Under the pieces are notes generated by a model. That model saw nothing but the letters and a program-made list of their open reading frames with translations. It was not told the origin of the DNA and did not search any database. Both the position numbers and the translations under genes were made by a program. Positions 46,442 to 55,842 of a DNA stretch of 64,000 nucleotides are shown here, piece by piece; the stretch's first letter is position 1; each line of letters starts with the position of its first letter. This DNA comes from G965205525 sp965205525 (GTDB lineage Bacteria; Pseudomonadota; Gammaproteobacteria; JABABF01): NCBI GenBank assembly GCA_965205525.1, contig OZ242171.1, positions 868,001-932,000 on the forward strand, given 5' to 3'.

Positions 46442-48084
46442 CGGAAAAGACGGCTCCCCAGTTCAACCTGGCAGACCTGTTTGAGCTGGCGGCTGATCAC
46501 TTCGGCCAGCGGGAGTATTTGGTTTGCGACGGGCGGCGCTGCACCTATGCTGAGATGGAGGCGCGGGCCAACCGGCTGGCCCACTGCCTGGCAAAGGCGG
46601 GTATCGGAGAGGGAGACCACGTCGGTATTTATGCTTTCAACTGCTTGGAATGGGTGGAGACTATATGGGCGGTGTTCAAACTGCGGGCAGTGTGGATCAA
46701 CATCAACTACCGCTACGTGGAGAAAGAGCTCGCGCATCTATTTAAAAATGCCGACCTGAAAGCCCTGCTCTATCATCGGCAATTCGCTGAGCGTGTGCGC
46801 AGCATCCGAGGGGAGGTTCCCGAGCTTCGCTTCCTGCTGCATGTTGAAGATGGCAGCGGCGTGCCTGTGCAGGAGGCGGATGGCGAAGAGTACGAGGATG
46901 CCATCGGTGCCTGTTCGCCGCAGCGGGATTTTCCGCCCCGCTCCGGAGACGATATCTACATGCTGTATACGGGCGGCACCACCGGTATGCCAAAGGGGGT
47001 GGTGTGGCGGCACGAGGATGTGTTTTTTGCCCTCGGCGGCGGCATTGATGCAATGAGCGGCACCCGGGTGCAGGAGCCGATGGAGATCATTCGCCGGGGA
47101 CAGGAGCAGAATGCAGTCTCCTTTCTTACCACCGCGCCCCTGATGCACGGCGCCTGCCAATGGGCGGTGATGGGGGGTGCCTTTGAGGGGCGCAAAACCG
47201 TGCTGATGAGCAAGTTTGACCCAGTGCAGGCATGGCGGCTGATAGAGCAGGAGAAGGTAAGCGGCATCATGATCACCGGGGATGCTATGGCTCGGCCGCT
47301 GATCGATGCGCTAGAAGCGGCGCCCGACGCCTTTGACACCTCCTCCCTGTTTGTCCTGACCAGTACCGCCGCAGTGTTTTCGCCATCTGTCAAGGATCGC
47401 TTCTTTCGGCATTTTCCAAACCTCTTCATGATAGACGGTGTCGGTGCATCGGAGAGCGGCTCCAACGGCATGGCAGTGGTGCAGGCAGGGAGCACCGGCA
47501 TGAAAGGCGGTCCCACCATCAAGCCCGGCCCTGACACCCTGGTGCTAGACGAGGACTTGCGGCCGATGGCCCCGGGCTCCGGTGTGATGGGCCGGCTGGC
47601 CCGCACCGGCAATATTCCTCTCGGCTACTACAAAGACCCGGAGAAGACCGCCGCCACCTTTGTCACCGGAGCAGACGGTCGCCGCTACGCCCTCCCCGGG
47701 GATTCTGCTCTGTTAGAGGCGGACGGCAGCATCACCGTCCTCGGGCGCGGCTCGGTGTGCATTAATTCGGGGGGCATGAAAATCTTTCCCGAGGAGGTGG
47801 AGGCCGCCGTCAAATCCCACCCGGATGTTTTTGACGCAACCGTAGTCAGTGTGCCGGATGAGCGCTGGGGAGAGCAGGTTGCCGCTGTCGTGGAACCGCG
47901 CCCCGGCACCCGGCCGAGCCTGGATGATATCCAGGCCTGCTGTCGGGAGAGCATCGCCGGTTTCAAAATTCCCCGCCAGCTCTTCCTGGTGGAAAAAGTG
48001 CTGCGCTCGCCGAGCGGCAAACCGGATTACCGCTGGGCAAAGAAAACCGCTCAGTTCCACTTTGAAAAGCAAAAAACAGTATAG
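46438..48084 (+). CDS. Acyl-CoA synthetase (AMP-forming, FadD19/FadD3-like)
   Basis: A 548-aa AMP-binding ligase that activates a carboxylate to its CoA thioester. It has the P-loop YTGGTTGMPKGVVWRHED, VGASESGSNG, PLGYYKDPEKTA and, near the end, the hinge/lysine region (GGMKIFPEEVE and SGKPDYRWAK). The N-terminal FNLADLFELAADHFGQREYL start resembles ligases for steroid-side-chain acids, but this assignment is inferred. The ATGA overlap with the VOC gene places it in the alaS-gamma CA-VOC run. Confidence 0.93.
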   Translation: MTEKTAPQFNLADLFELAADHFGQREYLVCDGRRCTYAEMEARANRLAHCLAKAGIGEGDHVGIYAFNCLEWVETIWAVFKLRAVWININYRYVEKELAHLFKNADLKALLYHRQFAERVRSIRGEVPELRFLLHVEDGSGVPVQEADGEEYEDAIGACSPQRDFPPRSGDDIYMLYTGGTTGMPKGVVWRHEDVFFALGGGIDAMSGTRVQEPMEIIRRGQEQNAVSFLTTAPLMHGACQWAVMGGAFEGRKTVLMSKFDPVQAWRLIEQEKVSGIMITGDAMARPLIDALEAAPDAFDTSSLFVLTSTAAVFSPSVKDRFFRHFPNLFMIDGVGASESGSNGMAVVQAGSTGMKGGPTIKPGPDTLVLDEDLRPMAPGSGVMGRLARTGNIPLGYYKDPEKTAATFVTGADGRRYALPGDSALLEADGSITVLGRGSVCINSGGMKIFPEEVEAAVKSHPDVFDATVVSVPDERWGEQVAAVVEPRPGTRPSLDDIQACCRESIAGFKIPRQLFLVEKVLRSPSGKPDYRWAKKTAQFHFEKQKTV

Positions 48085-48090
48085 GACGGC

Positions 48091-48125
48091 TGTTTTTGCA
48101 CTTGATCCGCATTGCAGAAAAAACA
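48091..48125. terminator. Candidate bidirectional terminator
   Basis: TGTTTTTGCA (48091-48100) faces TGCAGAAAAAACA (48113-48125), a stem with one bulged G and a T tract on each strand. It lies between two converging genes, the acyl-CoA synthetase and the CorC-type gene. Confidence 0.4.
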
Positions 48126-48167
48126 CCTGGGACCGAAGCCCTGCCGACAGTCTCTGCAGGCCTTTGT

Positions 48168-49463
48168 TCAGCTTTCAGGCGAGATTGGCTCGTCGCTTTT
48201 CTGCTTGGAAATGTTCAGCTGCACCCGGTGCACCATGTTCTCCTGCACCAGCAGCACCCTTGCAGTATGCCCATCTAGTTCCACTATGTTTCCGGGCTGA
48301 GGCAGGTCTTCAATTTTTTCTAAGATAAGTCCATTCAGTGTGCTCGCCTCCTCCGCGGACAGCTGCACGCCCAAGGATTTGCTGATCTCGTGCAAGGTTA
48401 TGGATCCGTCCAGGATACAGCTGCCGTCCGGTTGCCAGTAGATATCCTGTTTGCTCGCACTCACCCGCAGTCCTAGATTCACTTTGCCGACGATCTCCTC
48501 CAGGATTCGCTGCAGGGTGACGATGCCCTGCACGGCTCCGTACTCGTCCACCACGATGCCCATGCTGCGCTTTTCCGCCTGGAAATGCTCCATCTGAGTC
48601 GGCAATGTGGTGCCTTCGGGTATGAAGTAGGGGGCCTGGATTATTTTTTCCAGCAGGAGTCCCGGTTCCTGGCCGCTGGCCAGCATGCGGGGGGCATCCC
48701 GTACATCCAGAATGCCGGTGATCTGGTCCATGTTTTCCCGGTATACGGGAATGCGGGTCAGGCGGTAGGAGGAGAGGGTTTCAATAATGCTCTCGGACGA
48801 GTCGTTTATGTCTATGCCGATCACCTCGGAGCGGGGCACCATGATGTCGTCCACGGTGATCTGATCTAAGTTCAGGATATTGATCAGCATGATCCGGTAC
48901 TGCTCCGGCAGCTCTGCGTTTTCGTCGTCCAGCATGCTGAGCAGCTCCTTGTGGCCGAGCCCCAGATCCCACTTCTTGGCGGGATCTATCCTGACCAGCC
49001 TGAGCAGGCTGTTGCTGACCACGTTGATGGCGCGCACCACGGGATGCAGCAGGGTCAGCAGCGGACGCAGCACCCAGGAAGCGGGCCAGGCGACCCGCTC
49101 CGGGTAGAGGGCGGCGGCGGTCTTCGGGCCGATCTCTGCAAAGATGAGGATGACGAGAGTCAGCAGCACGGTGGCACCGGCCACCCCCGCCTGGCCGAAG
49201 ATCTTCAGAGCGAGAAGGGTGGCCACCGCGGCGGCGGTGATATTGACCAGATTGTTGCCGAGCAGGATCAGGCCCAGCAGGCGATCCTTGCGCTTGAGAA
49301 GACGGCTCGCCCGCATGGCCCCCGGGTGTCCCTGTTTGCAGAGGTGTCGCAGCCGGTGGCGGTCCAGTGCCAGCATGCTGGTTTCTGAGCTGGAGAAAAA
49401 GGCGGACAGCAGCAAAAGTACACCGAGGGCACCCAGCCACAGGCCAATGGATAGATAACTCAA
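48168..49463 (-). CDS. CNNM/CorC-type transporter (HlyC/CorC family)
   Basis: A 431-aa membrane protein with an N-terminal DUF21 domain of ~4 membrane segments (LLLLSAFFSSSETSMLAL, LLGNNLVNITAAAVATLLAL, LLTLVILIFAEIGPKT). A CBS pair (VDDIMVPRSEVIGID and RIPVYRENMDQITGIL) and a C-terminal CorC/HlyC domain (GSCILDGSITLHEISKSLG) follow. The family handles magnesium or cobalt efflux. It stands alone, divergent from the mce-mutase-meaB operon. Confidence 0.95.
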   Translation of the reverse strand: MSYLSIGLWLGALGVLLLLSAFFSSSETSMLALDRHRLRHLCKQGHPGAMRASRLLKRKDRLLGLILLGNNLVNITAAAVATLLALKIFGQAGVAGATVLLTLVILIFAEIGPKTAAALYPERVAWPASWVLRPLLTLLHPVVRAINVVSNSLLRLVRIDPAKKWDLGLGHKELLSMLDDENAELPEQYRIMLINILNLDQITVDDIMVPRSEVIGIDINDSSESIIETLSSYRLTRIPVYRENMDQITGILDVRDAPRMLASGQEPGLLLEKIIQAPYFIPEGTTLPTQMEHFQAEKRSMGIVVDEYGAVQGIVTLQRILEEIVGKVNLGLRVSASKQDIYWQPDGSCILDGSITLHEISKSLGVQLSAEEASTLNGLILEKIEDLPQPGNIVELDGHTARVLLVQENMVHRVQLNISKQKSDEPISPES

Positions 49464-49594
49464 ATGGAAGCGGGGCTCCCCCCAGCGGCAGTGTCCCTCT
49501 TATATTGAGCAGTAGGCAAGCCCCCGGAGGACACCATTCGCGGGGGGAGAAGGTATACTTTAAAACCCTTCTATAGTACACCCCATAGCCCGCT

Positions 49595-50008
49595 GTGATT
49601 ACTGCTCTGGATCATATTGCCATCGCCGTGCCGGACTTGGAAAGAGCCGTGCGACGTCTGACAGAAGATTTTGGCCTTTCCTATACCGGCCGAGAAGATG
49701 TGCAGGCGGCGGTGACCACCACGGCATTCTTCCCGCTGCCCCCCACCAGCATTGAGCTGATCTACCCCCTGGATGGGCAGGGGCCGGTGCAGAAGTTCTT
49801 AGACAGGCAGGGGCGGGGCGGACTGCACCACATCAGTTTTCGCAGTGACAGCATTGAGGCAGATGTCGCACAGCTGCGGGAGAAGGGCTACGAGTTTCTC
49901 TCCGAGAAGCCGGGGCCGGGCGCCCATGGCAGCCAAGTGATCTTCATTCACCCGAAATGCTGTGATGGTGTGCTGGTGGAGATCTGCCAGGCAGCGGATG
50001 TCGGCTAA
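49595..50008 (+). CDS. mce: Methylmalonyl-CoA epimerase
   Basis: Interconverts (R)- and (S)-methylmalonyl-CoA. The 137-aa VOC protein has LDHIAIAVPDLERAVR, GLHHISFRSDSIEADV and GVLVEICQ, giving the His, His and Glu metal ligands. The start is GTG at 49595. It is 9 nt upstream of the mutase gene; together with meaB this forms a complete methylmalonyl-CoA module. Confidence 0.93.
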   Translation: MITALDHIAIAVPDLERAVRRLTEDFGLSYTGREDVQAAVTTTAFFPLPPTSIELIYPLDGQGPVQKFLDRQGRGGLHHISFRSDSIEADVAQLREKGYEFLSEKPGPGAHGSQVIFIHPKCCDGVLVEICQAADVG

Positions 50009-50017
50009 ACCGCTGTT

Positions 50018-52357
50018 GTGAAGGTCCGGGGCACCGCATCCCGCCGCTCCGCCTCCGGGGGCGGCCGTCAGCGAAAATACCGCCCGCCGAAATCCTCCGC
50101 CCGGGCATGGCGGAAGCTGGCGGCCCAGGAGCTGGGGAACCGGCCCTTTGAAAGCCTGGTCTGGCAGACGCCGGAGGGGATACCCGTCAAATCTCTTTAC
50201 ACCCGGAAGGATTCGGAGGGGCTGCCCTGCGCCGACAGCCTGCCGGGCCTGGAGCCCTTTGTACGGGGCACCCGGGCGACCATGTACGCGGGCCGCCCCT
50301 GGACCATTCGCCAGTATGCGGGCTTCTCCACGGTGGAGGAGTCAAATGCTTTTTATCGGCAGAGCCTGGCGGCGGGGGGACAGGGAATTTCAGTCGCCTT
50401 TGACCTGACCACCCACCGGGGCTATGACTCGGACCATCCCAGGGCCTCTGCGGATGCGGGCCGGGCGGGGGTGGCGGTGGATAGCGTGGAAGACATGAAG
50501 ATCCTCTTTCGCGGTATTCCTCTCGAGCAGGTGTCGGTTTCTATGACCATGAATGGCGCCGTGCTTCCGGTGCTGGCGGGCTACATCGTCGCCGCCGAGG
50601 AGCAGGGGGTGCAGCAGAAGGAGCTGGCCGGGACCATCCAGAACGACATCCTGAAGGAGTTCATGGTTCGCAACACCTACATATACCCGCCGAAGCCCTC
50701 CTTGCGCATAGTCGGCGACATCATCGCCTACACAGCGAAGCACATGCCGAAGTTCAATTCAATTTCCATCTCCGGCTATCACATGCAGGAGGCGGGGGCC
50801 GATGCCGCCCTTGAGCTGGCCTATACCATGGCCGATGGCAGGGAGTACATCCGCACGGCATTGGCCGCTGGTCTTGCGATTGATAATTTTGCTCCGCGCC
50901 TGTCTTTTTTCTTCGGCGTCGGAATGAATTTCTACATGGAGGTGGCAAAGCTGCGGGCCGCCCGCCTGCTGTGGGCTCGGATTGTAGATGAATTTGAACC
51001 CGCCGACACCCGCTCCAAGATGCTGCGCACCCACTGCCAGACCTCCGGCTGGTCCCTCACCGAGCAGGACCCCTTCAACAATGTGGTGCGCACCGCCTTT
51101 GAAGCGCTGGCTGCGGTATTCGGCGGCACCCAGTCCCTGCACACCAATGCGCTGGATGAGGCGGTGGCACTGCCCACCGAGTTCTCCGCCCGCATCGCCC
51201 GCAATACCCAGCTGATCTTGCAGGAGGAAACCGGCATCACCCGGGTCGCAGACCCCTGGGGGGGCTCCTACCTGATGGAGAGCCTGACCCAGGCCATCGC
51301 AGAAAAGGCTTGGGAGATCATCACAGAGGTGGAGGAGATGGGCGGCATGGCGGAGGCCATAGATCGGGGCGAGCCGAAGCGGCGCATTGAGGAGGCCGCC
51401 GCCCGCCGCCAGGCCCGCATAGACCGGGGTGATGATGTGATCGTCGGTGTCAACAAATATTCGCCGGAGAAAGAAGAACCGATTGAGACCTTGGAGGTGG
51501 ATAACCGCAAGGTGCTAAATAGCCAGCTCCGCAGGCTGAAGCGCATTCGCAGGGAGCGCGATAACAAGGCGGTGCAAAAATCTCTGCAGGCTCTCAGCAC
51601 CGCCGCCGACAGCGGCCGGGGCAATCTCTTGCAGCTTGCGATGGATGCGACTCGTCTGCGGGCGACTGTGGGCGAGATCAGCGATGCTTTGGAAAAAGTC
51701 TGGGGACGCTATCAGGGGCTGGCAAAAACCGTCTCTGGTGTTTATGGTGCAGTTTGGGAAAGTGATGAAGGCTGGCAGATGCTGAAAGAAGAAATCCTTG
51801 CTTTTGAAAAGCAGCACGGTCGCCGCCCCCGCATCCTGGTGTGCAAGATGGGGCAGGACGGTCACGACCGGGGCGCGCGCATTATCGCTTCCGCTTTTGC
51901 CGACCTCGGCTTTGATGTGGAGATTTCTCCCATGTTCTCCACCCCGGAGGAGGTGGCTCGCCAAGCGGTGGAGGGGGATGTGCACGCGGTGGGTGTATCT
52001 TCCTTGGCGGCAGGGCACAAGACTCTCATTCCCGAGCTGATTCAACAGCTGAAAAAACAGCAGGCGGAGAGGGTGGCGATTTTTGCCGGCGGCGTTATTC
52101 CCAAACGGGATTACCAATTCCTGCAGGAGGCCGGTGTAGCGGCCATCTTTGGCCCGGGCAGCAAGGTGCCGGAGACGGCGAGGGCAGTTCTCCGTGTAAT
52201 TGCCGACAGAGAATCCGAGGGGAAGGGCTCACCGAAAAAAACCGCGCAAAAAACTTCTTTGCGCCGCCGGGCTGCGCCAAAAAAATCCCCGGCTAAAAAG
52301 CCTGCAAAAGCGGCCGGGAAGAGCCGTGCAGGAGGCCGCTCAAAAGGGCGCGCATGA
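50018..52357 (+). CDS. scpA: Methylmalonyl-CoA mutase, single-chain (catalytic plus B12 domain)
   Basis: Adenosylcobalamin-dependent rearrangement of methylmalonyl-CoA to succinyl-CoA. The 779-aa product (GTG start at 50018) has the TIM-barrel domain (YAGFSTVEESNAFYRQSL, SVSMTMNGAVLPVLA, FNSISISGYHMQEAGADA, GGTQSLHTNALDEA) and a C-terminal B12 domain with DxHxxG in KMGQDGHDRGAR. Both ends are unusually basic: a 45-residue Lys/Arg/Ala tail (GSPKKTAQK onward to SKGRA) looks histone-like. The symbol is by family. It overlaps meaB by 4 bp. Confidence 0.95.
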   Translation: MKVRGTASRRSASGGGRQRKYRPPKSSARAWRKLAAQELGNRPFESLVWQTPEGIPVKSLYTRKDSEGLPCADSLPGLEPFVRGTRATMYAGRPWTIRQYAGFSTVEESNAFYRQSLAAGGQGISVAFDLTTHRGYDSDHPRASADAGRAGVAVDSVEDMKILFRGIPLEQVSVSMTMNGAVLPVLAGYIVAAEEQGVQQKELAGTIQNDILKEFMVRNTYIYPPKPSLRIVGDIIAYTAKHMPKFNSISISGYHMQEAGADAALELAYTMADGREYIRTALAAGLAIDNFAPRLSFFFGVGMNFYMEVAKLRAARLLWARIVDEFEPADTRSKMLRTHCQTSGWSLTEQDPFNNVVRTAFEALAAVFGGTQSLHTNALDEAVALPTEFSARIARNTQLILQEETGITRVADPWGGSYLMESLTQAIAEKAWEIITEVEEMGGMAEAIDRGEPKRRIEEAAARRQARIDRGDDVIVGVNKYSPEKEEPIETLEVDNRKVLNSQLRRLKRIRRERDNKAVQKSLQALSTAADSGRGNLLQLAMDATRLRATVGEISDALEKVWGRYQGLAKTVSGVYGAVWESDEGWQMLKEEILAFEKQHGRRPRILVCKMGQDGHDRGARIIASAFADLGFDVEISPMFSTPEEVARQAVEGDVHAVGVSSLAAGHKTLIPELIQQLKKQQAERVAIFAGGVIPKRDYQFLQEAGVAAIFGPGSKVPETARAVLRVIADRESEGKGSPKKTAQKTSLRRRAAPKKSPAKKPAKAAGKSRAGGRSKGRA

Positions 52358-53346
52358 GGGGCGGCGCGACAGATCTCCGAGCCCTCGCCAGGGGAGATCG
52401 GAGTGCGCTGGCAAAGGCCATTACCCTGGCAGAGAGCAGCCGTGAAGAGGACCGTCGGGACACAGAAGTGCTCTTGGCAAAGATCATGGCCGACCCCAAG
52501 ATGGGAGAGCGCACAAGGAAATCTCTTCGCATCGGCATCAGCGGCGCCCCCGGCGTGGGCAAATCCACTTTCATAGAGGCATTTGGGCTGCATCTCCTGG
52601 CGCGACGGAGGCGCGTGGCAGTGCTGGCGGTGGATCCGAGCTCGCCGGTGATGGGGGGCAGCGTGCTGGGAGACAAGACCCGCATGGAGGCGCTGTCCCG
52701 CAGGAGCCGCACCTTTATCCGGCCCTCTCCCTCCGGGGGGGTCCTCGGCGGGGTCTCCCTCTGCACCCGGGAGGCCATGCTCCTATGCGAAGCGGCGGGC
52801 TACAGCACCGTGCTGGTGGAGACAGTGGGGGTGGGGCAGTCCGAGTACGATGTGGCAAACATGGTGGACCTCCTGCTTCTTCTGGTGCAGCCGGATACCG
52901 GCGACGAGCTGCAGAGCATCAAGCGGGGCATCCTGGAACTTGCAGATTTGGTGATTATCAATAAGGCGGACGGCGCTGCTGAGAAGGCGGCGGAGCGGGA
53001 CAAGGCCAGGTTTGAAAACATCCTCGGCATCGTCCGGCATCGCTCGGGCCGACCGGAGGTGCTGCTCTGCTCCGCCATCACGGGGGAGGGTGTCGCCGCC
53101 GCTTGGGATTTAGTGCAGAAACGCCACCGGAAAATCTCCCGGGACGGAAGCCTCAGGGCTCGCCGGGCTGCTCAGAACCGGGCCTGGCTGCAGCGGCTGC
53201 TGGAAGAGATGCTGCGCCGCTCCCTCAGGGAGAACCCCGCTGCGAATACCCTGCACCAGCGGCTGGAAAAGGAAGTAGAGGCAGGGCGGCTGTCTCCCCA
53301 CCGGGCCGCCCGGCGCATATTCAGCGCGGCCCTCGGCGTACAATAG
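52354..53346 (+). CDS. meaB: Methylmalonyl-CoA mutase-associated GTPase MeaB/ArgK
   Basis: G-protein chaperone that guards adenosylcobalamin loading of the mutase. The 330-aa product has GISGAPGVGKST, AVDPSSPVMGGSVLGDKTRM, ETVGVGQSEYDVANMVD and NKADG. The ATG overlaps the mutase stop (ATGA), giving strong evidence for a dedicated partnership. Confidence 0.96.
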   Translation: MRGGATDLRALARGDRSALAKAITLAESSREEDRRDTEVLLAKIMADPKMGERTRKSLRIGISGAPGVGKSTFIEAFGLHLLARRRRVAVLAVDPSSPVMGGSVLGDKTRMEALSRRSRTFIRPSPSGGVLGGVSLCTREAMLLCEAAGYSTVLVETVGVGQSEYDVANMVDLLLLLVQPDTGDELQSIKRGILELADLVIINKADGAAEKAAERDKARFENILGIVRHRSGRPEVLLCSAITGEGVAAAWDLVQKRHRKISRDGSLRARRAAQNRAWLQRLLEEMLRRSLRENPAANTLHQRLEKEVEAGRLSPHRAARRIFSAALGVQ

Positions 53347-53364
53347 GAGTCTCTTTCGCTACCG

Positions 53365-55833
53365 GTGACAGCTTTGAAGGAACCAGTTACCGCGAGCCGT
53401 CGGCTGCCGCGCCCCAGGGTCCGGGAGGCGGGCATGCTGGCTCTTTTGGCCCTCGGCCTTTTTCTCTTAATCACCCTGCTCAGCCACCACCCGAGTGACC
53501 CGGGCTGGTCCCGCAGCGGAGACGGGGAGGTCGTGCGCAACTGGGGCGGCGCCACCGGCGCCTGGCTGTCAGATGTTCTTTTTTCCCTCGTCGGAGGGGT
53601 CGCCTACCTGTTTCCCCTGACCCTGCCTTGGATCGCAATTTACCGGTTTGGTCCCCATTCGGAGTCACCTTGGCGCGAGCGCCTGCTGCTGATCGCCGGC
53701 GTTCTCCTGCTGCTGTTTGCCCTGGCGGCTCTGGCCGCCCTCAGGGAGGGCGGTGAGGCGACCTGCAACCTAGGCCTGGGCCCGGGTTTCTATCCCTGTG
53801 GCGCCGGAGGCTGGTTCGGGGCGCAGATTGCCGACTTCGGTCGGGAGATTGCAGGCCTGCAGGGCAGCTCGCTGCTGCTGCTGACCGCAGTCCTGGCGGG
53901 TCTCTCCCTGGCAGCGGGGATCTCCTGGCTGGCGGTGCTGGACGGTGCCGGGCGGTTCGGTCTCGGCCTGTCGGCTAAGCTGGTCGCCATCTTTCGGCAT
54001 GGAACGGGGCTGCTTCAGGACTGGCAGCAGCGCCGTCAGGAGATGCAGCTGGCAAAAAGGGCCGAGGAAGCGAGCCGAACCCGGCAGCAGGAGCGGGAGA
54101 AAAACGCTCGGCAGCGGCAGCTCACCGGCAGCTCGCCCCTGGCGCCGTCCGCTGCCAAAGAGAATGAAAAGCCTGCCGGCGGCACTCGCCCGCTGGAGAT
54201 CCTGCGCAAAGCTCCGGATCGACCCGCCACGTCTAACGCTCCCCGGCAGCCGGGGAAGATGAAATCTCTGTTTGATACCAAGGTGGTGGGAGACATTCCC
54301 CCGGTAGAAATTCTGAACCGGCCCGACAGCACGGGAGAGGAGGGCTATAGCACCAAGGAGCTGGAGGCCCTGTCCCGGCGACTGGAGCACAAGCTGGAGG
54401 ATTTTGGCATCAGGGCCGAGGTGGTGGCAGTCTATCCGGGGCCGGTGATCACCCGCTTTGAAATTCAGCCCGCCGCCGGCACCAAAGTCAGCACCATCAG
54501 CGGGCTGGCCAAGGATTTAGCCCGCTCCCTGGCGGTGATCAGCGTGCGGGTGGTGGAGGTAATCCCGGGGAAGGATACGGTGGGCATTGAGATCCCCAAC
54601 GAGAACCGCAGCCTGGTGAGCCTGTACGAGGTGCTGAACTCCGCCGCCTGGCCTGAATTCTCTTCGCCCCTGTCCCTGGCGCTCGGCCATGACATCGCCG
54701 GCGACCCGGTGGTGGTGGATCTTCAGGGCATGCCGCACCTGCTGGTGGCGGGCACCACCGGTTCCGGCAAGTCAGTGGGCATCAATGTCATGCTGCTCAG
54801 CATGCTGTTTAAATCTACTCCGGCCCAGGTGCGCCTGATACTGGTGGACCCAAAGATGCTGGAGCTTTCGGTTTATGAAGGCGTGCCCCATTTGCTGACA
54901 CCGGTGATTACGGACATGAGAAATGCCGCCAACGGGCTGCGCTGGTGCGTGGCGGAAATGGAGCGGCGCTACCGCCTGATGGCCGCCCTCGGGGTGCGCA
55001 ACCTGCAAGGGTACAATCATCGGGTGCGGCAGGCAAAGGAGGGCAGCGAGCCGCTGACGGATCCGCTGTGGAAGCCGGAGGAAGAGGCGGAGTCTCTGTT
55101 CAGCCCAGACAAAAGTCCTGCGACAGAAAATGCCGAAGCGCCAGAGCTGGAAGTTTTGCCTTCCATCGTGGTGGTCATAGACGAGTTCGCCGACATGATG
55201 ATGATCGTTGGCAAGAAGGTGGAGGAGCTGATCGCCCGCATTTCCCAGAAGGCCCGTGCCGCGGGCATCCATCTCATCCTCGCTACCCAGCGCCCTTCGG
55301 TGGACGTGATTACCGGTTTGATCAAGGCCAACATTCCAACCCGCATCGCCTACCAGGTGTCCAGCAAGGTCGATTCCCGCACCATCTTGGACCAGAACGG
55401 CGCCGAGCAGCTGCTCGGTCACGGCGACATGCTGTACCTTACGGCGGGCAGCGGCACTCCGATGCGGGTGCATGGCGCTTTTGTCTCCGATGAGGAAGTG
55501 CACCGGGTGGTGGCCGCCTGGAAGCAGCTGGGGGAGGCAAACTACTTAGAAGATGTAACCCGCTCCAGCGAGGATGTCACCCGGGCACCGATCCCGGGGC
55601 TTGTGCCCGCTGGAAGAGAAGACGAGGCGGACCCCCTCTATGACGAGGCAGTGCGTTTCGTGACGGAGAGCCGTCGCGGCTCGGTATCCGCCGTGCAGCG
55701 CCAGCTGCGCATCGGCTACAACCGCGCGGCGCGCCTGGTGGAGGTGATGGAAAAGGTCGGGGTAGTCAGCCCGGTGGAAAGCAACGGCAGCCGCACGGTG
55801 CTGGCGCCGCCGCCCCCCACCGCTGCCGACTGA
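53365..55833 (+). CDS. ftsK: DNA translocase FtsK
   Basis: Septal DNA pump that clears chromosome dimers with XerCD. The 822-aa protein (GTG start at 53365) has 4 membrane segments in the first ~200 residues, a shortened charged linker (about 210-315), and the RecA motor with Walker A TTGSGKSVGINVML and Walker B VVVIDEFADMM. Also visible are ATQRPSVDVITGL, HGDMLYLTAGSGTPMRVHG and a C-terminal gamma winged helix (RRGSVSAVQRQLRIGYNRA). A ~20-residue acidic insert (EEEAESLFSPDKSPATENAE) precedes Walker B. lolA and rarA follow, the usual gammaproteobacterial order. Confidence 0.97.
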   Translation: MTALKEPVTASRRLPRPRVREAGMLALLALGLFLLITLLSHHPSDPGWSRSGDGEVVRNWGGATGAWLSDVLFSLVGGVAYLFPLTLPWIAIYRFGPHSESPWRERLLLIAGVLLLLFALAALAALREGGEATCNLGLGPGFYPCGAGGWFGAQIADFGREIAGLQGSSLLLLTAVLAGLSLAAGISWLAVLDGAGRFGLGLSAKLVAIFRHGTGLLQDWQQRRQEMQLAKRAEEASRTRQQEREKNARQRQLTGSSPLAPSAAKENEKPAGGTRPLEILRKAPDRPATSNAPRQPGKMKSLFDTKVVGDIPPVEILNRPDSTGEEGYSTKELEALSRRLEHKLEDFGIRAEVVAVYPGPVITRFEIQPAAGTKVSTISGLAKDLARSLAVISVRVVEVIPGKDTVGIEIPNENRSLVSLYEVLNSAAWPEFSSPLSLALGHDIAGDPVVVDLQGMPHLLVAGTTGSGKSVGINVMLLSMLFKSTPAQVRLILVDPKMLELSVYEGVPHLLTPVITDMRNAANGLRWCVAEMERRYRLMAALGVRNLQGYNHRVRQAKEGSEPLTDPLWKPEEEAESLFSPDKSPATENAEAPELEVLPSIVVVIDEFADMMMIVGKKVEELIARISQKARAAGIHLILATQRPSVDVITGLIKANIPTRIAYQVSSKVDSRTILDQNGAEQLLGHGDMLYLTAGSGTPMRVHGAFVSDEEVHRVVAAWKQLGEANYLEDVTRSSEDVTRAPIPGLVPAGREDEADPLYDEAVRFVTESRRGSVSAVQRQLRIGYNRAARLVEVMEKVGVVSPVESNGSRTVLAPPPPTAAD

Positions 55834-55842
55834 AGAAGGGTG

